62,870 nt of DNA, taken from an uncultured Pirellulaceae bacterium (GTDB taxonomy: Bacteria > Planctomycetota > Planctomycetia > Pirellulales > Pirellulaceae). The position numbers and the translations under genes are program-made. The stretch covers positions 1 to 62,870 of the forward strand of contig CALKNI010000003.1 in the NCBI GenBank assembly GCA_938091115.1, read 5' to 3'. This document shows positions 45,481 through 54,112 of this stretch, one piece after another (the stretch's first letter is position 1; each line of letters begins with the position of its first letter). The notes under the pieces were generated by a model. The model was not told the DNA's origin and made no database searches. It saw only the letters and a list, made by a program, of their open reading frames with translations.

Positions 45481-48400
45481 ATGAATTCGCGGTTATTAAT
45501 CAGTTGCGTATTCTCGACATGGGTGAACAGAATGGTCGGAGTAAAGTCGTTTTATCGCGTCGCTGCGATTAGTTTTTTTTTACAAGGTTTCCTAGTCTCT
45601 GGTACTGCACAAACGATCGAGTCGGACACTCGGGTGAGTGCGGAGTTGATCTCGGTGGCCAGGATTTGGGACCAAGCACCGCACAACGCTTTTACTGATC
45701 TCATTCACTGGAAAGGGAAATTTTATTGTGCTTTTCGAGAGGGGAAGGGGCACGCAGGTGATTTGGGGAAATTGCGAGTACTTGCCTCAGTTGATGGGAA
45801 AAAATGGGTTTCGGTTAGCCTGATCGAGGATGCTAATTTTGACCTCCGCGATGCCGCCTTAACGCAAATGCCGGATGGAAAATTAATGGTTCTCGGGGGT
45901 GCCCAAATTCCTGGTAAGAGTACCGGGACGTTTGTTTGTTTTAGTGAGGATGGGGTTAAGTTTTCCGATCCTGAAATCGTAATTGAGCCGGGGCGCTGGT
46001 TATGGCGTACAACGCGTCATGGCGAAGATTCATTTGGTGTTGCCTACGGTGCCCCCGACCGAGCGAATGCAAGTTCGTTGCTAAAGACCCGTAACGGTCG
46101 AACCTACGAGACGGTAGTTTCTGATTTGCTGAATGATGGAGAATGGCCGACAGAAGCACGAATTCGATTTGACGGCGAGGGGACAGCCTACTGCCTTCAC
46201 CGCCGTGATGGGAAGACCAAAAGAACGGCGATGCTGGGGGTTGCTAAGCCTCCTTATCAAGAATGGAAATGGAAGGATCTTGGGCAACGTCTTGGGGGCC
46301 CAAATTTCATCGAGACCCCCAATGGGCAGTGGCTTGCTGTGGGGCGGCTTTACGATGCTCCGGTCCGAACGGGACTAATGCAATTGGATGTTGAACAAGG
46401 TTCGATGCGTTCGCTTCTCAAATTTCCCTCAGGTGGAGATACGAGTTATCCAGGAATGGTCTGGCACGATGGTTTTCTGTGGATCAGCTATTATGCTTCG
46501 CATGAAGGTAAGACTAGTATCTATCTGGCGAAAGTAAAAATTACAGAAAACGCCTCGGACAAGAATTTGGAAAAGACAATGCCGGTCCGTATTGGGACTC
46601 GCCGCGAGTTATTTGTTGACGATTATTTGATTGAAAACAAACAAGATGTTCGTTTTGAATTACACCATCCGCAGTCGACTAAATCAGTATTGGCCTTTGA
46701 TCGTCCATGGGAGGGGCCATTTTGTGGCTATGTTACCGTTTTCAAGGATGATCAAAAGTATCGAATGTATTATCGGGGTCTACCTAGCGCGGGGGGCGAT
46801 TGCAGCGATCAGGAAGTTACCTGTTATGCTGAAAGTGAAAATGGGATTGACTGGATCAAACCCGAGCTTGGTTTGTTTGAACATTCTGGAAGCAAGGCAA
46901 ATAATATCGTGCTTCAGGGGGAGACGCCGGCTTCACATAATTTCAGTCCATTTTTTGACCAAAATCCCGCTGTCGCACCCGAGTCTCGATACAAAGCACT
47001 TGGTGGAAGTGCGGATGGCTTAATTGCATTTGTATCACCCGATGGAATTCATTGGAGTCGATTACGGGAGGAGCCGGTTTTTACCGAGGGAATATTTGAT
47101 TCTCAAAATGTTTCTTTTTGGTCAGAAGCTGAAAACAAATACGTTTGTTATTTCCGAACCTGGACGAAAACGAATTATGGAGGTTTCCGGACGATTAGTC
47201 GAACTACGTCAGATGATTTTATTCATTGGTCGAATCCTCTGGTGATGGAATTTGGCGAAACACCGATGGAGCATCTCTATACAAATCAAACGCATCCCTA
47301 TTTTCGAGCGCCACATCATTACGTTGGACTTGCCGCGAGATTCATGCCGGGGCGACAAGTGCTTAATCCTGCAGAGGCTAAGCGGGTAGGCGTGAATGCC
47401 GGGTATTTTGGCGACATTTCCGATACCGTTTTTTTAACCTCGCGCGGTGGTAATCACTACCAGCGCACTTTTCTGGAATCATTCGTAAGGCCCGGGATTG
47501 GCTTGGAAAACTGGGTGTCTCGAACGAATTATTCTGCGTTGGGCGTCGTGCCGACAGGGAATAGCGAGATGTCAATTTACATTCAAAAAAATTACGGTCA
47601 GCCAAGCGCGTATCTTCAGAGATATAAATTGAGGACCGATGGTTTCGCTTCGTTGGCCTCCGAATATCGTGGAGGTGAATTTACAACTCGACCACTAACG
47701 TTTCCAAAATTGACGGATAAAGAACTGCAAGATCACAGAAGTAAATTTGCGGAACTATTGAGGCCAGCCGTGAAGTTGGCAAACGAAAAATTGATGTTTG
47801 GAAAACAGGCAATTCAGTTCCGCAGTCCCGCATCTATTAAATTGCCGGAAACAAAATCATTGGGGAATGCGTTGACACTTGCAGTTCATTTACGAAATGT
47901 TCCAGCGGGGCATCGGCGTCTGTTCTCGTCTTACGATGGCGGTCCTCCACAAAATGACGAGTTGATTTTTGATATTAATTCTGGAGGAGATTCGGATCAA
48001 CAAGGTTCGATCCGTTTTTTTGGCGGTGGAGTCAGTTGCGGTGCCCCCATTGCTAAAACCGGTGTCTGGAGTGTGGAGTCGGGAGATTGCAAGAGGCATC
48101 ACGTCGCGGTCACGTGGCTTGATGGGCTTGTGAAAATTTATTTTGACGGAAGGTTAGTGGGGCAGGGCGGATCAGCAGGGCGAGGGAGTGTTGAGATGGC
48201 ACTCGGAGATTTGTTATTTGGTGAAGATTACCCACCAACGAGCCGAGACAATGAACCGTTCTTAGGAATTGCAGATGATATTTTAGTGGCGCGTCGTGCG
48301 CTTTCGCATCAGCAAATCTCACGCCTTGCTAACTGCGGAGCTGAGTTCGTGCTTGGCGATGAATTGTGCCCGGACGAGCTGTTATTGACGATGGAGTCGA

Positions 48401-48717
48401 ATCGTGAGGGGCAATTGGTGAACAAGGTAAATGGTTCGGTGGCGGATTTGCCTAGAATAGAAATTAAAGCGAAACGCGAATTGACGTTAAATATGTCGAC
48501 CAGTGCCGCTGGATCGGTTCGAGTCGAAATTCAAGATCAACTTGGCAATCCAATCCCGGGCTTCTCACTTGCGGAATCAGATGTTTTGATTGGTGACAGC
48601 CTCTTAGAAGTTGCGTCTTGGAAAGGAAGGACAGACCTAAGTCAGCTAGCTGAGCGGCCTGTTCGATTTCGATTTGTAATGCAAGATGCCAATCTATTCT
48701 CAATCAAGATTCGTTAA
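45481..48717 (+). CDS. exported sialidase-like + GH32-like propellers + LamG protein
   Basis: 1,078 residues from ATG 45481 (ATG 45532 is an alternative closer to the signal segment). Residues about 55-355 look like a sialidase/exo-alpha-sialidase propeller with Asp-box-like turns (SVDGKKWVSVSL, CFSEDGVKFSDPEIV). Residues about 375-745 are a second five-bladed propeller of the GH32/GH43-like type common in planctomycetes (RELFVDDYLIENKQDVRFEL, YRMYYRG, CYAESENGIDWIKPELGL). Residues about 775-945 are a LamG/concanavalin domain (LTLAVHLRNVPAGHRRLFSSYD). The catalytic set of a true sialidase (Arg triad, Tyr) was not placed, so glycan binding or a different hydrolysis is possible. The gene appears monocistronic. 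Confidence 0.75.
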   Translation: MNSRLLISCVFSTWVNRMVGVKSFYRVAAISFFLQGFLVSGTAQTIESDTRVSAELISVARIWDQAPHNAFTDLIHWKGKFYCAFREGKGHAGDLGKLRVLASVDGKKWVSVSLIEDANFDLRDAALTQMPDGKLMVLGGAQIPGKSTGTFVCFSEDGVKFSDPEIVIEPGRWLWRTTRHGEDSFGVAYGAPDRANASSLLKTRNGRTYETVVSDLLNDGEWPTEARIRFDGEGTAYCLHRRDGKTKRTAMLGVAKPPYQEWKWKDLGQRLGGPNFIETPNGQWLAVGRLYDAPVRTGLMQLDVEQGSMRSLLKFPSGGDTSYPGMVWHDGFLWISYYASHEGKTSIYLAKVKITENASDKNLEKTMPVRIGTRRELFVDDYLIENKQDVRFELHHPQSTKSVLAFDRPWEGPFCGYVTVFKDDQKYRMYYRGLPSAGGDCSDQEVTCYAESENGIDWIKPELGLFEHSGSKANNIVLQGETPASHNFSPFFDQNPAVAPESRYKALGGSADGLIAFVSPDGIHWSRLREEPVFTEGIFDSQNVSFWSEAENKYVCYFRTWTKTNYGGFRTISRTTSDDFIHWSNPLVMEFGETPMEHLYTNQTHPYFRAPHHYVGLAARFMPGRQVLNPAEAKRVGVNAGYFGDISDTVFLTSRGGNHYQRTFLESFVRPGIGLENWVSRTNYSALGVVPTGNSEMSIYIQKNYGQPSAYLQRYKLRTDGFASLASEYRGGEFTTRPLTFPKLTDKELQDHRSKFAELLRPAVKLANEKLMFGKQAIQFRSPASIKLPETKSLGNALTLAVHLRNVPAGHRRLFSSYDGGPPQNDELIFDINSGGDSDQQGSIRFFGGGVSCGAPIAKTGVWSVESGDCKRHHVAVTWLDGLVKIYFDGRLVGQGGSAGRGSVEMALGDLLFGEDYPPTSRDNEPFLGIADDILVARRALSHQQISRLANCGAEFVLGDELCPDELLLTMESNREGQLVNKVNGSVADLPRIEIKAKRELTLNMSTSAAGSVRVEIQDQLGNPIPGFSLAESDVLIGDSLLEVASWKGRTDLSQLAERPVRFRFVMQDANLFSIKIR

Positions 48718-48749
48718 GCGAAGATCGTCTTGAGAACGACTCGTTACAC

Positions 48750-49802
48750 CTAGTTGGCATAAGGGTTTGTGACCGCAGACGGTTTTTTCTTTTTCTTCGA
48801 TCGCCAAATATAGCCATCCACAATAAAGTGGTGGATGTTAATGGTAGCTGTGGTTATTAGAATTGCGGATTCTAAACTAAAACCGCATGCAAAATAAATC
48901 CACGGCCAGCCAATGAAGAGGAACATGCCAAGGAGCATGCTCATGGCATAGAACGACATTACATGAAATAGTTTTCCCTTGTCGTTTTGAGGTCGCTTGA
49001 TCATGTCATTGGTGTGGACGATTACAACGATCACAATGTATTGAAGCGAATGGAAAATCGAAGCCCAAAACCATGCATCTTCGTAGGAAAGCGTGACCCA
49101 CCAAAGGCCATTCATCGCCAGAAGGAGCCAGCAAATCAAAGGAAGCGTTTTTCCTTTATCTTGAAAGCGAAAGAAGCAAATGACAGGAAGTGTAAAAATT
49201 AGAACCGCCAAAACAATAGCAGCAATTTCAATGTAGTCATTGACGACGGGGTACACAGAGAGATCGACAAACCAGTTGATCCCGCCTTCTTTAGCCTGCA
49301 GGACAGCTCGAATAAATGGGAGCATACAGATCATCCAGAATATGCGTTTTTCTGATTTGTCTAAAAATACTCCTGTGCGATAACAGTATATGAGCGCTAG
49401 TCCGTACGCTTGAGCTGCGTAGTGGTACGGTGACCAGGTGATGTATAGCGCCCAAAGTTGATCGCCAAGAATTTTTGGATACGCCACGCAGAGAGTGGTG
49501 ATGACAACAGCAATTAGTGGGAGCCAAATCGTCGCCCATGTGCGGGAAGGGATTTCTCCGGGTTTGGTATACAAGCGGACGGTTGATGCAGCAAAGTGTG
49601 CATAATTAAAGAACAGAAAAACAATGACTTTTGTTCTAAATTCTTGAGGAGTAATTGACGGCTGAATCAGCACCCAAATCACGAATGGAATACTGATCGC
49701 TGCGCCAATCAGTGAGTAATCCAAAAGGGGGTTCATGTAGCAGCGGCCAATCAGGGCAGACCAATCCCGAGGCGCGCTTGTTGGAGAGATTTGAGTTGCC
49801 AT
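48750..49802 (-). CDS. polytopic membrane protein of unknown function
   Basis: 350 residues with about nine to ten hydrophobic segments starting near residue 30. The sequence is rich in aromatic and His residues in membrane parts (YITWSPYHYAAQAYGL, SIFHSLQYIVIVVIVHTND, and INIHHFIVDGYIWR near the C-terminus). No transporter or enzyme family was recognised. The clusters of His in and next to membrane segments hint at a metal- or heme-binding membrane enzyme such as a desaturase or hydroxylase, but this is only a hint. It is convergent with the sialidase-like gene. Confidence 0.7.
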   Translation of the reverse strand: MATQISPTSAPRDWSALIGRCYMNPLLDYSLIGAAISIPFVIWVLIQPSITPQEFRTKVIVFLFFNYAHFAASTVRLYTKPGEIPSRTWATIWLPLIAVVITTLCVAYPKILGDQLWALYITWSPYHYAAQAYGLALIYCYRTGVFLDKSEKRIFWMICMLPFIRAVLQAKEGGINWFVDLSVYPVVNDYIEIAAIVLAVLIFTLPVICFFRFQDKGKTLPLICWLLLAMNGLWWVTLSYEDAWFWASIFHSLQYIVIVVIVHTNDMIKRPQNDKGKLFHVMSFYAMSMLLGMFLFIGWPWIYFACGFSLESAILITTATINIHHFIVDGYIWRSKKKKKPSAVTNPYAN

Positions 49803-50192
49803 CGAATCTGCCCTAATTTCTTAATGACGTAGCTAGGATGGAAGCGCGTGGTAAGTCTCAGTCCACCACGGGGACGAAATATTAGAGAATTTCATTTCGC
49901 TCGCAAACGCGGCTTTTAGCCGATATATCAACAGTTTTTGGAGCTAACTAGGCCTTGCTATCCGTTCTAATACAGAATTGAATCGCTCAGCGATTGCAGC
50001 AGATTCCCCGCGTATAATGTTATCCGGTAAATAGTTGAGCTTCCAGCGGTCGAGCAAAGCAGCTCGGAGGCAGGGAATTCGCTCCGGACGCCAGTGTCGT
50101 TAAACTAACTAGTTGAGCAAATCTTTGGGATCGACTTCGGTTAGAAACGCTCAAACTTCATTTTGTAATTCCATGAAAATTTAGGTTAGGTA
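49803..50192. other. intergenic region upstream of the FG-GAP gene
   Basis: No gene is seen in 390 bases. A perfect TATAAT lies at 50013-50018, about 175 bases before the FG-GAP start, but the -35 element is not clear, so the promoter call is weak. The GGTTAGG just before ATG 50193 may act as a ribosome binding site. Confidence 0.35.
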
Positions 50193-51413
50193 ATGAGCGC
50201 TGCCAAAATATTGTTCATTTGTTTACTTGTTGGTTTTGGATGGTTTGAATCGATGGTCGTGGCTCAACTAAAACCGCCAGTTCTAAAGTCCCCAGTCGAT
50301 TTTCAACCGGAGACAATCGACTCTCAAGTCATCATCGGTTACGGCATTGCGATTGGTGACGTCGACGGAGACGGTCGGCCGGATATTTTACTGGCTGATA
50401 AAAAGCAGTTTGTGTGGTATCGCAATCCAGACTGGAGGCGATTTGTGATTGCCGAAAATCTGACGGAACGAGATAATGTCTGCATCGCAGCGCGAGATAT
50501 TGATGGCGACGGAAAGGTTGAGATTGCCGTTGGCGGCCAATGGAACCCGGGTGACACTGAAGATTCGGGTGCGGTTTTTTATCTCCTGCCGGGTCCGGAT
50601 CGCAAAGAACGCTGGACTTCAATACGCCTTCATCATGAACCGGTTGTTCACCGAATGCGGTGGGTTAAGTTGTCCAATAAAAAATTTGGTTTGGTTGTAG
50701 CGCCACTTCATGGCCGTGGAAATAAAAAGGGAAACGGCGCGGGTGTGCGACTGCTGGTTTACAAAATGATAAATGGGGCGGAGAACCCTTGGGAAATCGA
50801 GGAAATCGATTCTGAATACCATGTGACTCATAATTTTGACATTGCAAAGACACGTGACGGTGTCGACACGGAAGACATCTTCTACCTTGGCAAAGAGGGT
50901 GCAAAGCAAATCAGTTTTCGTGACGGTCAATGGCGTAGTGAGACACTTTCAGGCGTCCAGGGGGGTGGGGAGATCCGGTTTGGTCGAGACGTTACCGGTG
51001 CTTCGTTTCTGACAACTATCGAACCGTTTCACGGCACAAGCTTGGTTCTCTACGAGACAAAAATGTCAGCTGAAACTAAACCGCTACCTTACGCCCAGCG
51101 GACTGTCCTCGATGCAAAATTCAATCAAGGGCACGCAGTAGCGGTAGGTGATTTTTTAGGGAATGGCCAACGACAGATTGTGGCTGGTTGGAGGGCGCCT
51201 AATGAAGATGGTAAATTTGGGATTAAGATTTACTTTCCCGAATCGGGCAATGTCTTGGAACGCCGATGGAATTCATTTTTTGTGGATGAAAACAAAATGG
51301 CTTGTGAGGACTTGCGTGTCGCTGATTTAAATGCAGACGGGCGATTGGATATCGTGGCCTCGGGTCGCTCAACTCATAATCTAATTATTTATTGGAATCG
51401 TCCGTCAGAATAA
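50193..51413 (+). CDS. exported FG-GAP/VCBS propeller protein
   Basis: 406 residues with a signal peptide (about 1-25, ends VVAQL). Calcium-binding propeller loops are visible: GDVDGDGRPDILLA, RDIDGDGKVEIAVG and ADLNADGRLDIVASG, and GNGQRQIVAG is a degenerate copy. The repeats suggest a seven-bladed integrin-like propeller without an ASPIC/UnbV tail. Role probably binding at the cell surface or in the periplasm. It stands alone between convergent and divergent neighbours. Confidence 0.8.
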   Translation: MSAAKILFICLLVGFGWFESMVVAQLKPPVLKSPVDFQPETIDSQVIIGYGIAIGDVDGDGRPDILLADKKQFVWYRNPDWRRFVIAENLTERDNVCIAARDIDGDGKVEIAVGGQWNPGDTEDSGAVFYLLPGPDRKERWTSIRLHHEPVVHRMRWVKLSNKKFGLVVAPLHGRGNKKGNGAGVRLLVYKMINGAENPWEIEEIDSEYHVTHNFDIAKTRDGVDTEDIFYLGKEGAKQISFRDGQWRSETLSGVQGGGEIRFGRDVTGASFLTTIEPFHGTSLVLYETKMSAETKPLPYAQRTVLDAKFNQGHAVAVGDFLGNGQRQIVAGWRAPNEDGKFGIKIYFPESGNVLERRWNSFFVDENKMACEDLRVADLNADGRLDIVASGRSTHNLIIYWNRPSE

Positions 51414-51524
51414 TTAGAGAGTAAATTAAGTGAGTCCGTCGATTTTACTGACAGAGCCTTCCGTTGATCAAGTATTTGTCTGGCATATTAAGCGAAGAAT
51501 TCGATTAACGATCGATTCAGCATT

Positions 51525-52166
51525 TTAAGTTCGACCAAGCCTAGCACAAACCAGTAGAGCGAGTAACAGGATAACGAGAACTGCGCCTGTAAAAATACCG
51601 ATCGCCAGCCCATGTTGATAGTCGAGTTCAGGCTTGGGCGTATGTTTAAACGGCTTGGCGGAGCGAGTCCACCGAGAGGAGGCAGATCTTTTGCGAGTGC
51701 GTTTCCGCTCCGGTTTCTTTTCCCATTTCGGGGCGTTAGGTCGTTTATGTTTTTTCCCGGTTGCGTTTTTGGCCGATCCATTCGCGCTGCGCTGTTTGAA
51801 ACCGGGGCGGGGTCCCGGTTGGGGATAGGCTCGATTGCTGGAGCTTGTGTTGCGTTTTTGATTTGAGTTAGTTCTGTGGTAACTCGAATTGGTATTGGCA
51901 CCGGAAGTTGTTCGCTTGGCTTTTTCTTCCGCTCTTTTTTTTCGTTTTTCAATTCTCTTTAGCTTGGCGTCATAGCGGGCACGTTCGGCGGGGTTGGTTA
52001 AAACCCCCAGAGCTGCATTTAGTTGCCGAGATCGCTTCGCGGCTTTCCGTTGGTTGGGATGGAGATCCGGGTGATATTTCCGCAACACGTTGCGGTAGGC
52101 GCGTCGGATTTCTGGTTCTTTCGCATCGGAGCTGATGTCTAATATTTCGTAATATGACTTAGCCAT
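51525..52166 (-). CDS. tail-anchored J-domain (DnaJ-like) protein
   Basis: 213 residues. Residues 1-70 are a J domain with the HPD motif (His32-Pro-Asp34), the feature that stimulates Hsp70 ATPase. Then come a long Lys/Arg-rich low-complexity stretch (about 75-175) and one C-terminal hydrophobic segment (IGIFTGAVLVILLLALLVCA) near residues 188-208. So it is a membrane-tethered J protein with its J domain in the cytoplasm, able to recruit DnaK to the membrane. Zinc-finger and client-binding domains of true DnaJ are absent. Its neighbours give no clue to a client. Confidence 0.85.
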   Translation of the reverse strand: MAKSYYEILDISSDAKEPEIRRAYRNVLRKYHPDLHPNQRKAAKRSRQLNAALGVLTNPAERARYDAKLKRIEKRKKRAEEKAKRTTSGANTNSSYHRTNSNQKRNTSSSNRAYPQPGPRPGFKQRSANGSAKNATGKKHKRPNAPKWEKKPERKRTRKRSASSRWTRSAKPFKHTPKPELDYQHGLAIGIFTGAVLVILLLALLVCARLGRT

Positions 52167-52404
52167 GTTGCTACTGAACGCTTAGAGTGCTGGAAGTCAC
52201 GAATGACGAGTGTCTCAATTCCGAGTCGACCACTGAGAGTTCGTCAAAAAAATCGCCTGCCTAGACAATTTAAAACGTCAGTCTAGCGAGGCATCGATCT
52301 CAGGGGTAACGATATCCCGGCATTAAATTCTAAAAAATGTAATTTAGATACCCGGTTTTACCCAGGTAACGTCGCCCAGAAAATGGAAATTTAGCAGAGC
52401 TAAT

Positions 52405-53901
52405 TTAAGTCTCTTTTATCTTACTGGCTTTTGCGCGTACGGTTCGACGGTCGAGCCCAAGGACTTCGGCAGCTTTTTCATAGCTGCCATATTTTCTGTA
52501 GGCTTTTGCGCAATATTCAGACAACAGTTCATCGGATGTCATTGTCACCTCATCAAAAGCCTTGGAAAAATTGCTTTGAATTGTTTTTGAGGGAGGAGTG
52601 TATTGGTTGTGGATAATAATATTTCGAACGCACTGTTCAAGCTCACGCATGTTACCAGGCCACTGGTAATTTTCTAAATCAGAAGATTCAAACCAGTTAA
52701 TGACTGAATCTCGAATCTCCTCGTGTTCACCAGGAGAGATGCGCCGACAAATGAAATCGACTAAAAATCCAAATTCCGAGGGGCGGTCAACAAGTTGTTC
52801 AATCAGTGTGGGAGTGGAGATGACGTCAGAGCATAACCGGTAATAAAAGTCCTCTCGAAAAGTGCCTTTGTTTATTTCCAAGGCGAGGTTTCGGTTGGTG
52901 GCGCCAATGAACTTTCCTTTGAACTCAAGAGTCTTGCTATCACCAATTCTCTGAAATTGACGTTGTTGAAGAACTCGTAGTAATTTTACCTGAACACTTA
53001 CATCGAGTTCGCCAATTTCATCTAAGAACACGGTTCCATACCTGCCGGCTGATTCGAGCCAACCCACCCGTTTTGCAATAGCGCCCGTGAATGAGCCTTT
53101 TTCATGCCCAAATAATTCTGACTCGATAAGGGTCGGTGAAAATGCAGAAAGATTGAGCGGAAAGAAACGTTCGGAATCAGCATCGACAAACTGGGCTTTG
53201 TTTTCATTAAAAGGAACATACTGCGAGAGTCCGACAGCACGGGCAACTAACTCTTTACCGGTGCCTGTATTGCCAACCACTAAAGTGGTTAGCTCATTCA
53301 TAGAGCTATACAAAGTTTGTCGACTGCGACGCATGTTATGAGTAAAAATGGATTCCCAAATGTTTGCCCGCAGTTTGCAAATTGGCCACGACCGCCCAAT
53401 CACGCAGTGAAAAATATTTAAAAATGCGCGCTTGACCTGATAAAGACAGGCATAAATATGTTCCGGTTGGTCGTGAGTTGGGATGTTGCGGTCGCTGATT
53501 TTCATCCAGTAATCGACCGATTCTAAAAATCTTTCCCAAGCCGATGTTTCAGCCTTGGTATTATCGGGTTGGTTAACTCGTTTTGCGAAATGCTCATAGT
53601 AGAGGACGTACCAAACCAGATCGGAATAGAGAAGTAATTCGTCGTCAGTTGCCTGTGCTGACGTGAGTAACTTTGTTCTTGTTGCTTCAGTAAGGGAGAG
53701 AACTTTCTGAGTGAGTTTGACGACATTGGGTCGATCCAATTCATCGTTAAGCGACCATGACCAAAAAGGCCGGGTGTTTGGGTCGAACTGATCTCCCAAC
53801 GCAAGTTTTTCCAATTCCACTCGTTTGGGAAGAAATGGATTGGCGAAAGAAATCTCGGCAATGGTTTCGGCGAGCGTTCTCTCGCGATCAGTAAAAAGCA
53901 T
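52405..53901 (-). CDS. sigma-54-dependent transcriptional activator (EBP) without receiver domain
   Basis: 498 residues from ATG 53901; the open frame runs to 53937 but GGGAG six bases before ATG 53901 decides the start. Residues 1 to about 195 are a helical domain of no recognised family, with no receiver, GAF or PAS motif. The AAA+ domain follows (Walker A GNTGTGKE near 210, the sigma-54-contact loop as GSFTGA near 270, Walker B VFLDEIGELD). A Fis-type HTH ends the protein (YEKAAEVLGLDRRTVRAKA). It opens sigma-54 promoters. It is divergent from the VIT-vWA gene, which has a strong -24/-12 match, so it probably controls that gene. The N-terminal signal-sensing mode is unknown. Confidence 0.93.
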   Translation of the reverse strand: MLFTDRERTLAETIAEISFANPFLPKRVELEKLALGDQFDPNTRPFWSWSLNDELDRPNVVKLTQKVLSLTEATRTKLLTSAQATDDELLLYSDLVWYVLYYEHFAKRVNQPDNTKAETSAWERFLESVDYWMKISDRNIPTHDQPEHIYACLYQVKRAFLNIFHCVIGRSWPICKLRANIWESIFTHNMRRSRQTLYSSMNELTTLVVGNTGTGKELVARAVGLSQYVPFNENKAQFVDADSERFFPLNLSAFSPTLIESELFGHEKGSFTGAIAKRVGWLESAGRYGTVFLDEIGELDVSVQVKLLRVLQQRQFQRIGDSKTLEFKGKFIGATNRNLALEINKGTFREDFYYRLCSDVISTPTLIEQLVDRPSEFGFLVDFICRRISPGEHEEIRDSVINWFESSDLENYQWPGNMRELEQCVRNIIIHNQYTPPSKTIQSNFSKAFDEVTMTSDELLSEYCAKAYRKYGSYEKAAEVLGLDRRTVRAKASKIKET

Positions 53902-53997
53902 TGGGAACTCCCGGCGGTCGTTTTGTGCACATTTCAATGTACATCAAACGTACGTCGTGGTCGCTGAGTTTTATTGCTTGTTCCCTATTTGTTTTGT

Positions 53998-54020
53998 AAG
54001 TCATTTGATTTCAATGACTT
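53998..54020. promoter_or_regulatory. inverted repeat, possible activator-binding site
   Basis: AAGTCATT (53998-54005) and AATGACTT (54013-54020) are a perfect 8-base inverted repeat with a 7-base spacer. It lies between the divergent activator and VIT-vWA genes, about 19 bases upstream of the -24 element. That is closer than usual for a distal activator site, so it may be the binding site of the activator acting on its own divergent promoter, or of another regulator. Confidence 0.5.
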
Positions 54021-54038
54021 AAGTTTTTATTTGTTGTT

Positions 54039-54054
54039 TGGCACGCAGCTTGCA
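54039..54054 (+). promoter_or_regulatory. sigma-54 (-24/-12) promoter of the VIT-vWA gene
   Basis: TGGCACG (54039-54045), four bases, then TTGCA (54050-54054). This is a full match to the TGGCACG-N4-TTGCA consensus with the correct 10-base gap between the -24 GG and the -12 GC. Start of transcription is expected near 54065, about 48 bases before ATG 54113. A sigma-54 activator gene is divergent next to it. Confidence 0.88.
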
Positions 54055-54112
54055 AGGAAAGTTTTCAGATAATCAATGCTCAATTTGAGCGTCCCATTTA
54101 CTGGAGAGTCCA

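Noticed and set aside
50013..50018. Sigma-70 promoter from the TATAAT upstream of the FG-GAP gene
   Set aside because: No adequate -35 element at 16-18 bases; kept only as a note.
53938..54112. Attachment site or integration boundary in the divergent gap
   Set aside because: The inverted repeat there is better explained as a regulator site; no integrase or direct repeat is nearby.
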